A stretch of 64,000 bases of DNA, from NCBI GenBank assembly GCA_945929965.1, contig CAMEOT010000004.1, positions 62,001 through 126,000 of the forward strand, written 5' to 3'. A program made the translations under genes and the position numbers. This document shows positions 57,302 to 64,000 of the stretch, piece by piece. A model generated the notes under the pieces. It did not search any database, was not told where the DNA came from, and saw only the letters and a program-made list of their open reading frames with translations. This stretch comes from an uncultured Lachnospiraceae bacterium. Lineage in GTDB: Bacteria; Bacillota; Clostridia; Lachnospirales; Lachnospiraceae. The stretch's first letter is position 1. The number at the start of each line of letters is the position of its first letter.

Positions 57302-57304
57302 ATC

Positions 57305-58183
57305 TTACAACATCCCTTCCAGCTGTGAAGTTCCGGTGATCTTCCGGTACAGACGAATCATCACGGAAGTCAGTACCATAAGTACCGCGGACAGTGCCGC
57401 CGCAAACGGCTGGTTGCGTCCCTTGGTGATCTGTTCCTGTATCACACTGCCCACCAGTACTATCTTATTGCCACCTAAGATATCCGCTATGAAAAACAGT
57501 CCCATAGACGGAATAAAGGACAGTACCACGCCGGATAACAGACCCGGCAGCGTCAGTCGGAAGCTGACGGTCCAGAATGCTGTCCACGAGGAAGCTCCCA
57601 GATCCCTGGATGCTTCCACCAGAGACATATCCAGCTTCTCTGCACTGGAGTACACCGCCAGGATCATGAAAGGCAGCAGAGAATAAACCATTCCCACTAC
57701 CACTGCCGGATAAGTGTAAAGCAGCTTTAACGGCTGATCGGTCAGATGCAGCCCCATCAATATCTTATCCAACACACCGTTGCTGCGGAATACGATGATC
57801 CAACCGTAGAGACGGATCAGCGCACTGGTCCAAAACGGAATCATGATAAGAAGCAGCATCCTGCGCTTCCACACCGCACTCATCCGCGCCATAAAATACC
57901 CGTAAGGATAACCAATCAGTGCCACAAAAAAGGTAGCGGTAAACGCCAGCTTCAGAGACTGCCAAAAGGTATCCAGATACAACGGCTCCAATATTCTCTT
58001 ATAATTGTCCAGGGTGAACGTAAAGTCCACGCCCCAGACCTGCGCTCTCTGTAAAAAGCTTAACAGAAACAGATACAGGATCGGCAGAGCCACGAACAGA
58101 ATCGTAAACACATACATGGGAATCAACAGTCCGATATTCCCGGATCTCCTGCGGCTGTTACCTTTGGTTTTCGTCTTTGTCAT
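57305..58183 (-). CDS. potB: Polyamine ABC transporter permease PotB
   Basis: 292 residues with six membrane helices, partner of PotC. The coupling motif is VEASRDLGASSWTAFWTVSF and the helix LLIPMYVFTILFVALPILYL starts after a basic N-terminus. It overlaps the end of potA by 26 bases, implying coupling. Confidence 0.94.
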   Translation of the reverse strand: MTKTKTKGNSRRRSGNIGLLIPMYVFTILFVALPILYLFLLSFLQRAQVWGVDFTFTLDNYKRILEPLYLDTFWQSLKLAFTATFFVALIGYPYGYFMARMSAVWKRRMLLLIMIPFWTSALIRLYGWIIVFRSNGVLDKILMGLHLTDQPLKLLYTYPAVVVGMVYSLLPFMILAVYSSAEKLDMSLVEASRDLGASSWTAFWTVSFRLTLPGLLSGVVLSFIPSMGLFFIADILGGNKIVLVGSVIQEQITKGRNQPFAAALSAVLMVLTSVMIRLYRKITGTSQLEGML

Positions 58184-59153
58184 TATCTATTACCTTTACT
58201 GCGTCTTTCGCATCCCAGCCGATCTTCACCGTTTCTCCCGGCTGTATATCATTATCGATGCCGTAACGGCTGGCTGTCAGAAGCTGCCCATCCGCCAGGC
58301 GGAACAATATACGAAGCTGCCCACCGGCAAAACTTTTCTCCACTACGACTGCATCCAGCGTGCAGACACTCTCCCCGTCCATTCGGATATTTTCCGAGCG
58401 GATGGCAAGCGTCTCCCCATTTTTATGCAGAATATTTGCATTTCCCACGAAATCCGCCACATAACTGGTCCTCGGCTGATAATACACCTCGTTGGGTGTT
58501 CCCAGCTGCTCCAGGACGCCCTCATGCATGACACCGATGCGGTCGGACATATTGATGGCCTCTTCCTGATCGTGGGTGATATAGATAAAGGTGATCCCCA
58601 GCTGCTTCTGCAGACGCTTCAGTTCCAGCTGCATCTGCCTGCGCAGCTTCAGATCCAGTGCTCCCAGAGGTTCATCCAACAGCAGCACTTTCGGTTCATT
58701 GATCACCGCTCTGGCAATAGCAATACGCTGCTTCTGTCCGCCGGAAAGCTGATCCGGCATACGTTTCCCGTACTCTTCCAGTTGTACAAGCCGAAGCGCC
58801 TGCTCTACTTTTCTCTCGATCTCCGCCTTCGGGACTTTGCGGATCTTCAATCCATACCCTACGTTGTCTGCCACGTTCATATGCGGGAACAGGGCATAAT
58901 TTTGGAATACCGTATTGACATCCCGCCTGTTGGGTTCCCAGTCCGTAATATCTCTGCCCTCCAGGATCACCTGCCCGCTATCCGGCAGTTCCAGTCCCGC
59001 AATGATCCGCAGAGTCGTGGTCTTGCCACAGCCGGAAGCCCCTAACAGGGTGATAAATTCTCCCTGCGCCGCTTCTAAATCAATGCCCTTTAATACCTCT
59101 GTATTGTCAAAAGATTTCCGGATCTGCTGAAGTTGTAATATGCTTTCGCCCAT
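58158..59153 (-). CDS. potA: Polyamine ABC transporter ATPase PotA
   Basis: 331 residues from the ATG at 59153 behind AAAGGAG; an ATG at 59186 (342 residues) behind AGGTCAGGA is nearly as good. It drives polyamine import. Seen: Walker A GASGCGKTTTLR, signature LSGGQKQRIAIARA, Walker B VLLLDEPLGALDLKLR, the switch ITHDQEEA, and a C-terminal TOBE domain (about 250-325). It is the first gene of the operon, 42 bases after the upstream membrane gene. Confidence 0.95.
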   Translation of the reverse strand: MGESILQLQQIRKSFDNTEVLKGIDLEAAQGEFITLLGASGCGKTTTLRIIAGLELPDSGQVILEGRDITDWEPNRRDVNTVFQNYALFPHMNVADNVGYGLKIRKVPKAEIERKVEQALRLVQLEEYGKRMPDQLSGGQKQRIAIARAVINEPKVLLLDEPLGALDLKLRRQMQLELKRLQKQLGITFIYITHDQEEAINMSDRIGVMHEGVLEQLGTPNEVYYQPRTSYVADFVGNANILHKNGETLAIRSENIRMDGESVCTLDAVVVEKSFAGGQLRILFRLADGQLLTASRYGIDNDIQPGETVKIGWDAKDAVKVIDNDKDENQR

Positions 59154-59195
59154 GCACCGGCTCCTTTCCTCATTTTCGTTTTTCATTCCTGACCT

Positions 59196-60320
59196 TTAGG
59201 TGATCCAGCCTTTGAAAAGTCCCACATATTCCATGAAAAAATACATTCCCCGCAACCACACTAACAAGCTGCAGCCATAATACATCCATGCATTTTCCTT
59301 CTGTCTGTCCACCGCCTTGCCCGCCAGGGACAGAATCACACAGATGAGTAATACCATGGTTCCGAAGGATGCACGGTCAGGATAATGAGGTGACAGGACC
59401 ATGGCTCCCCAGGATAACAGTGCCCCCACTAACAGCAGCAGGTTCTCTTTTCCGATTTTTTCTTTTAAAATTCCCACGCAGATCACAAGCAGCACCACCG
59501 CAAGTATGAGTGCAGGAAACAGATACTCAAAGGCTCCCTTCGTCTCACTGTAACAGCGCAGGAACAGGTTCCATAACAGTCCTCTGGCATCCTCCGCCGT
59601 CTCTTCGCTGCGGACAAAATTCCCCGGTGCGGCAATCATCAGAATACTTCCCGCCAGACAGCTGATATTTCCAAGGTACATCCATAACGGTATCTTTTTA
59701 TGATTCTTACGTCTTAAAATCATCACCAGGAGACTCAGGATCCATACCGCCGGTCCCATATTTTCATTGCTCCAGCCGGCAATCAGTCCAAACGGCAGAA
59801 TCCACAGAGCGATTCCCGGAAGATTTTTCTCCCCGCGGTCTTCATAGCGCAGATAGCAATATAAAAACGCCAGCAAAAATCCTGCCATATACAGATAATT
59901 CGCCGCCCCGGACTCCCAGAACATACTCATTCTCCAGTTGGCATTGAGTCCCAGTAACATGCTCATTGCCGCAAAAAAATACGGAAATCCGCGTCTCCCG
60001 GACACCTCACAGATCAGCCACGAAAGAAGCAGCGTCATACCGGTATTGAAAATATCCGCCCAGTGCTCCCCGCACAACAGAATTAACTGCAGCAACCCAT
60101 GTGCCATGCTTCTGCCGCCCCAGTTAAAATAGTGCCAGATCTGTGCATGGATAATGTCACTGATGTTCTGTATCGGGGCATCCGAATACAATAATGTGGA
60201 ATACCATTCATCATCCATCATAAAATCCGTCAGATAATTCAAATACCAGACACTGACTGTGGTAAACAGAATCAGTACCAGGCTGCTCCACCGGATTATT
60301 TTTTTCTGCTTTTCCTGCAT
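59196..60320 (-). CDS. Polytopic membrane protein, DUF6056-like
   Basis: 374 residues with about ten membrane helices. After the first helix comes DFMMDDEWYSTLLYSD, an acidic loop common to GT-C-like membrane proteins, and later WGGRSMAHGLLQL. I recall such proteins as DUF6056, function unknown. It precedes potA on the same strand by 42 bases, but its position after the dapL terminator suggests its own promoter. No link to polyamine transport is evident. Confidence 0.6.
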   Translation of the reverse strand: MQEKQKKIIRWSSLVLILFTTVSVWYLNYLTDFMMDDEWYSTLLYSDAPIQNISDIIHAQIWHYFNWGGRSMAHGLLQLILLCGEHWADIFNTGMTLLLSWLICEVSGRRGFPYFFAAMSMLLGLNANWRMSMFWESGAANYLYMAGFLLAFLYCYLRYEDRGEKNLPGIALWILPFGLIAGWSNENMGPAVWILSLLVMILRRKNHKKIPLWMYLGNISCLAGSILMIAAPGNFVRSEETAEDARGLLWNLFLRCYSETKGAFEYLFPALILAVVLLVICVGILKEKIGKENLLLLVGALLSWGAMVLSPHYPDRASFGTMVLLICVILSLAGKAVDRQKENAWMYYGCSLLVWLRGMYFFMEYVGLFKGWIT

Positions 60321-60359
60321 GTTTTTCTCCGTTCTTTTCAGGCAAAATTAAAAATTATG

Positions 60360-60395
60360 GCAAAGAACGGCTGCCTATTCCTAAGCAGCCGCACA
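60360..60395 (-). terminator. dapL terminator
   Basis: CGGCTGC (60368-60374) pairs with GCAGCCG (60385-60391). On the minus strand TTCTTTGCC follows. Confidence 0.65.
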
Positions 60396-60427
60396 TACTT
60401 TTCCTATGGATAAATTTTCCCTGCTGT

Positions 60428-61648
60428 CTACAGCTGGATCTTCTTCAGACGATCCACTGCCTCTACGGTGTTCTCGTAGCTTCCGAAAGCTGTCAGACGG
60501 AAGTAATGCTCACCGCTGGGTCCGAAACCGGATCCGGGCGTACCTACCACGTTGACATTTTCCAGCAGATAATCGAAGAACTCCCAGCTGGTCATGCCGT
60601 TGGGCGCTTTCAGCCAGATATAGGGAGCGTTCACACCGCCGGATACGGTAAATCCCGCTTCTTTTAAGCCCGCAAGGATATAGTGTGCGTTGTTCATATA
60701 GTAAGCAACCTGCTCCTTCAGCTGTGCCTTGCCCGCAGCAGAGTATACTGCCTCACCGGCACGCTGTACGATATAAGGTGCTCCGTTGTATTTGGTACCA
60801 TGTCTTCTTGCCCACAGTGCATGGAGGCTGACATCCCCGCTCTTTAAGTCCTTGGGGATCACGGTAAAGCCCAGACGCACTCCGGTAAAGCCGGCATTTT
60901 TGGAGAAGGAACGGAATTCGATGGCACAGGTTCTGGCTCCTTCACATTCATAGATACTGTGAGGCACATCCGGCTCGGAAATATATGCTTCGTAAGCTGC
61001 ATCGTAGAGGATGACAGCGCCTACCTTATTGGCATAATCCACCCACTCCTGCAGCTGTGTCTTAGTGATGGTGGCACCGGTAGGGTTGTTGGGGAAGCAT
61101 AAATAGATCAGATCCGGGGTCTCCTTCGGCAGTTCCGGTGCGAAACCGTTCTCTGCCAGACAGGGCATATAGATCACATCACTCCAGGTCTCGGACTTCG
61201 GATCGTAAGTGCCGGTTCTGCCTGCCATGACGTTAGAATCCACGTATACAGGGTAAACAGGGTCACATACCGCGATCTTATTGTCCAGGCTGAAGATCTC
61301 CTGAATATTGCCACAGTCACATTTTGCTCCATCCGATACAAAGATCTCGTCCGGTGCAATGTCACAGCCTCTTGCCTTATAGTCGTTCTCTGCAATGGCA
61401 TTGCGCAGGAACTCATAGCCAAGGTCGGGAGCGTAACCATGAAAAGTCTCCGCTTTTCCCATCTCATCCACCGCACCGTGCAGCGCATCAATGATGGCGG
61501 GTGCCAAAGGCTGTGTTACATCTCCGATTCCCAGACGGATGATCTTTTTGTCCGGGTGTGCTGCGGAATACGCATTTACCTTTTTACCGATGGTGGAAAA
61601 TAAATAGCTTCCGGGAAGTTTTAAATAGTTGTCGTTTACTTTAAACAT
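60428..61648 (-). CDS. dapL: LL-diaminopimelate aminotransferase
   Basis: 406 residues. It converts tetrahydrodipicolinate directly to LL-diaminopimelate with glutamate as donor, bypassing the acylated intermediates of lysine synthesis. Seen: [20 protein letters not shown] at the N-terminus, [14 protein letters not shown], the CFPNNPTGA segment, and the PLP lysine in [25 protein letters not shown] precedes the start. It follows dapF by 69 bases. Confidence 0.97.
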   Translation of the reverse strand: MFKVNDNYLKLPGSYLFSTIGKKVNAYSAAHPDKKIIRLGIGDVTQPLAPAIIDALHGAVDEMGKAETFHGYAPDLGYEFLRNAIAENDYKARGCDIAPDEIFVSDGAKCDCGNIQEIFSLDNKIAVCDPVYPVYVDSNVMAGRTGTYDPKSETWSDVIYMPCLAENGFAPELPKETPDLIYLCFPNNPTGATITKTQLQEWVDYANKVGAVILYDAAYEAYISEPDVPHSIYECEGARTCAIEFRSFSKNAGFTGVRLGFTVIPKDLKSGDVSLHALWARRHGTKYNGAPYIVQRAGEAVYSAAGKAQLKEQVAYYMNNAHYILAGLKEAGFTVSGGVNAPYIWLKAPNGMTSWEFFDYLLENVNVVGTPGSGFGPSGEHYFRLTAFGSYENTVEAVDRLKKIQL

Positions 61649-61717
61649 AGTACGTTCTCCTCTCTATTATCCTTAGTGCAGTATTGCTGTCACCTTGCTG
61701 TCGATTCAAAATCTGGT

Positions 61718-62605
61718 TTAGACGGAGTACGGGTCAACTTCGCCCTCAAATACGATCTTCGCAGGTCCGGTCATGTAGACCAGATTCGCTGTGCGGTCCC
61801 ATTTGATGTGCAGTTCACCGCCTAATAGTTTAACAGTTATTTCCTCGTCCGTCAAACCATTTAACACGCATGCCACCGCCGTAGCGCAACATCCGGTACC
61901 GCAGGCAAGGGTCTCCCCGGTGCCTCTCTCCCAGACGCGCATGAATACATTTTCCCGGTCCAGGATCTCTACGAATTCGGTGTTCGTCCGGTTGGGGAAA
62001 CAGGGATGGTGCTCGAACTTCGGACCGATTTTCCCGATATCCAGATTCTTTACCCCGTTCATAAATACAATGGCATGGGGATTGCCCATGGAGACACAGG
62101 TCATGCGGTATTCCGTACCGTCCACGGTAATCGGTGCATCCACTACGGCAGGTCCCGCCGGGGTCTCCCGGGTAGCTTCTGCCGTCACCGGTACTTCCAC
62201 AGGTGCCAGGATCGGCTGTCCCATGTTCACCTGTACCATAGTTACCTGCCCTCTGTCTGTGGCGGTTCTGCCCTCCACCGTGAGCTTTAAATATTTTATT
62301 TTACCGGCACTGACGATGGTAATGTCCTCCTTGTCCGTCAGCCCCTTATCATAGACGTATTTTGCCACACAACGGATACCGTTGCCGCACATCTCCGAGC
62401 GGCTGCCATCCGCATTGTACATCTCCATCTCGAAATCCGCTTCCTCGGCGGGATTGATGAAGATCACGCCATCGCCACCGATTCCGAAATGTCTGTCGCT
62501 TAATTTTCTGACGATCTCGGGCTTCTCCTCCTGGGGAAGCTTCTCCGTAAAGCCGCTTACGTATACATAGTCATTGCCGCAGCCCTGCATTTTTGTAAAT
62601 TTCAT
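61718..62605 (-). CDS. dapF: Diaminopimelate epimerase
   Basis: 295 residues. It converts LL- to meso-diaminopimelate for lysine and peptidoglycan, following DapL in the pathway. The two catalytic cysteines are in MCGNGIRCVAKYV and ERGTGETLACGTGCCATAV. FTKMQGCGNDYVYV is the usual N-terminus. It starts 17 bases before the ANTAR gene ends on the upstream side, so the two are likely cotranscribed. Confidence 0.97.
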   Translation of the reverse strand: MKFTKMQGCGNDYVYVSGFTEKLPQEEKPEIVRKLSDRHFGIGGDGVIFINPAEEADFEMEMYNADGSRSEMCGNGIRCVAKYVYDKGLTDKEDITIVSAGKIKYLKLTVEGRTATDRGQVTMVQVNMGQPILAPVEVPVTAEATRETPAGPAVVDAPITVDGTEYRMTCVSMGNPHAIVFMNGVKNLDIGKIGPKFEHHPCFPNRTNTEFVEILDRENVFMRVWERGTGETLACGTGCCATAVACVLNGLTDEEITVKLLGGELHIKWDRTANLVYMTGPAKIVFEGEVDPYSV

Positions 62606-62622
62606 ATATTTAATTACTCCTT

Positions 62623-63171
62623 TTATTCTGTCATCATGGACAGCACCATCTGCGCCGTCTCCACCAGATTCGTCCCACTGTCCATACTGGTCTTCTGAAG
62701 ATACCGGTGGGCTTCTTCTTCTGTCATATGATTTCTTGCCATCAAAAGTTCCTTGGCATCTTTGATTGCTTTTTCATCCGCTGCATTCCGCACCTTCGGC
62801 TGCATGCGGCGTTTTCTTCTGCGGCGCTCTACGCCTTCCACCATCAGGTTCACCGTATTGATCAGGTCCTGAACCTTTAACGGCATGGAGAGACATACAA
62901 TGCCGTTACCGTAACATTCGCTGATCAGATTCTGGGATGCCATCAAAAGCATCTCAAAACCCTCCGGCAGATCCTCATGAAGTTCTGTATATATCATATC
63001 CGCCAGCTTGTAACTGCAGATCACGATTCCGTCATTGAGTCCGTCCGCCTGGCTAATGGCCTGAGTGCCCGTAGTACAGATACCCGTGACCCGGAAACCG
63101 CTGCGCACCAGGATATTCTTGACGCCCTTGGCTTCTTCCAGCTTCGGCAGCACGACAATAATGTTCGTCAT
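62623..63171 (-). CDS. ANTAR domain regulator with degenerate receiver
   Basis: 182 residues. ANTAR proteins bind paired RNA hairpins and prevent termination, often in nitrogen metabolism. The N-terminal receiver-like domain (1-115) lacks the phosphorylatable aspartate: the expected site reads IVICSYKLAD. The C-terminal ANTAR region holds DEKAIKDAKELLMARNHMTE and EEAHRYLQKTSMD. AAAGGAGG precedes the start. It lies between glnA and dapF, 116 bases after glnA, as in other clostridia, suggesting control of glutamine synthetase. Confidence 0.92.
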   Translation of the reverse strand: MTNIIVVLPKLEEAKGVKNILVRSGFRVTGICTTGTQAISQADGLNDGIVICSYKLADMIYTELHEDLPEGFEMLLMASQNLISECYGNGIVCLSMPLKVQDLINTVNLMVEGVERRRRKRRMQPKVRNAADEKAIKDAKELLMARNHMTEEEAHRYLQKTSMDSGTNLVETAQMVLSMMTE

Positions 63172-63200
63172 TTGCCCACCTCCTTTCTTCTGTCATGAAC

Positions 63201-63230
63201 CGCAAAAAACGGCTGCGACCCGTTTCCGCG
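63201..63230. repeat. Hairpin in the glnA-ANTAR gap
   Basis: CGCAAAAAACGG (63201-63212) pairs with CCGTTTCCGCG (63220-63230), allowing two G-T pairs, with a 7-base loop. It could be a weak terminator, processing site or ANTAR target. Confidence 0.45.
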
Positions 63231-63242
63231 TTATTGCAGCAT

Positions 63243-63274
63243 ACATGCATAAACATGTACTAAACATGTACATA
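63243..63274. repeat. Three CATGT units at 11-base spacing
   Basis: On the minus strand TACATGTTTA occurs twice in tandem with an 11-base period, followed by GCATGTATGC. ACATGT (63253-63258) and ACATGT (63264-63269) are also inverted repeats. It lies 13-45 bases after the glnA stop. Confidence 0.6.
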
Positions 63275-63287
63275 AGAAAGGATGTTA

Positions 63288-64000
63288 TCAATACTTATAC
63301 AAATACTCCTGAATCTCCCATTCAGAGACCTGGGAACGGTACTCCTGCCATTCCTTGCGCTTGGCATCGATATATTTTCCGGCAATATGGCTGCCTAAAA
63401 CATCCTGAATAAAGGTGTCCTTCTCCAGCTCCTCCACTGCCTCTAACAAGGTGCCGGGCAGCTGGTCGATGTTAAGCTCCTTCCGCTCCTCGACGGTCAG
63501 GGCAAAAATGTTGGCATTGATGCTTGCGGGAGGCTCGATCTTCTCCCGGATGCCCTGCAGACCGGCGCTTAAGCAGACTGCCAGCGTCAGATAAGGGTTC
63601 GCTGCGGAATCGGGACTGCGCAGTTCGATACGGGTACCCTCTCCGTCTGCGGCAGCCGGAATACGGATCAGGGGGCTGCGGTTCGTTGTACTCCATGCGA
63701 TATAGACCGGTGCCTCGAAGCCGGGCACCAGACGCTTGTAGGAATTCACCAGCGGATTCGTGATAGCTGCCATTCCTTTGATATGCTTCATAATACCGCC
63801 GATGAAATAATAAGCTTCCTTACTCAGACCGTTAGGATCGGAAGCATCCTGGAATATATTTTTCCCGTCCTTTTGCAGGGACATATTGATATGCATGCCG
63901 GAACCGTTGACGCCGAACTTGGGCTTCGGCATAAAAGTAGCGTGCAGACCGTGGCGTCTTGCGATGGTGCGCACTGCCATCTTAAAGGTCATAATATTAT
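63288..64000 (-). CDS. glnA: Glutamine synthetase type I, C-terminal part (runs off the right edge)
   Basis: About 237 residues are visible; the N-terminus lies beyond the window. It makes glutamine from glutamate, ammonia and ATP. Seen: ATFMPKPKFGVNGSGMHINM (as FMPKPKFGVNGSGMHINM), the VNSYKRLVPGFEAPVYIAWS block, NRSPLIRIP and RIELRSPDSAANPYLTLA with the metal-binding and substrate arginine residues. The length fits the GSI-alpha form. It is followed by the ANTAR regulator. Confidence 0.97.
   Translation of the reverse strand, partial: NIMTFKMAVRTIARRHGLHATFMPKPKFGVNGSGMHINMSLQKDGKNIFQDASDPNGLSKEAYYFIGGIMKHIKGMAAITNPLVNSYKRLVPGFEAPVYIAWSTTNRSPLIRIPAAADGEGTRIELRSPDSAANPYLTLAVCLSAGLQGIREKIEPPASINANIFALTVEERKELNIDQLPGTLLEAVEELEKDTFIQDVLGSHIAGKYIDAKRKEWQEYRSQVSEWEIQEYLYKY

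Noticed and set aside
58005..59045. Plus-strand open frame of 346 residues opposite potA and potB
   Set aside because: Shadow of two well-supported genes, with low-complexity histidine- and leucine-rich translation.
61649..61717. Lysine riboswitch before dapL
   Set aside because: The 69-base gap is too short and has no L-box features.

Overview
The window reads as a chromosomal segment of a Firmicutes/Clostridia genome, most likely Lachnospiraceae. The genus cannot be fixed from sequence alone. Reasons: moderate GC content, strong AGGAGG-type ribosome binding sites, housekeeping proteins of clostridial type, the LL-diaminopimelate aminotransferase lysine route, an archaeal-type IMP cyclohydrolase, T-box and ZTP riboswitches, an ANTAR regulator beside glutamine synthetase, and several uncharacterised families typical of gut clostridia. 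I found no rRNA, tRNA, insertion sequence, prophage or CRISPR array. About 52 protein genes fill the window, mostly on the minus strand.

Layout. 1-8.5 kb: a radical SAM DNA repair-type gene behind two LexA boxes, asnA, a two-gene membrane cluster (acyltransferase plus large polytopic protein), a chemoreceptor and a divergent carbamate kinase. 8.5-17.8 kb: a five-gene minus-strand block, SseB-like / two-TM protein / exonuclease III / AddB / AddA. 18-24.6 kb: HAD phosphatase, DegV, then an Rrf2 regulator, a MetNIQ-type transporter and cysK, probably a sulfur amino acid group. 24.7-32 kb: aroA, uracil permease with a structured leader, an MBOAT/SGNH acylation pair, a duplicated CxxC/CxxH protein, a TetR regulator and a small membrane protein. 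32-38 kb: MocR regulator, DUF2225, glnS and a DHH phosphoesterase. 38-44.6 kb: late purine synthesis (AICAR transformylase, PurO-type IMP cyclohydrolase, guaB) with a ZTP riboswitch, interrupted by a GGDEF-EAL protein.

44.6-49.8 kb: small membrane proteins, a D-Ala-D-Ala carboxypeptidase, a phosphodiesterase, trmB and thioredoxin. 49.8-55.4 kb: aspS-gatC-gatA-gatB under a T-box. 55.4-60.3 kb: potABCD polyamine uptake and a membrane protein. 60.4-64 kb: dapL, dapF, an ANTAR regulator and the 3' part of glnA.

The most informative features are regulatory. Paired LexA sites suggest SOS control of the radical SAM gene. A ZTP riboswitch sits on the two enzymes that consume ZMP. A T-box on aspS-gatCAB carries a candidate Asn specifier, which fits tRNA-dependent Asn-tRNA synthesis while GlnRS supplies Gln-tRNA directly. 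Palindromic spacers occur inside the aspS-gatCAB operon, and a 356-base gap at 19.7-20.1 kb is rich in hairpins without any gene.
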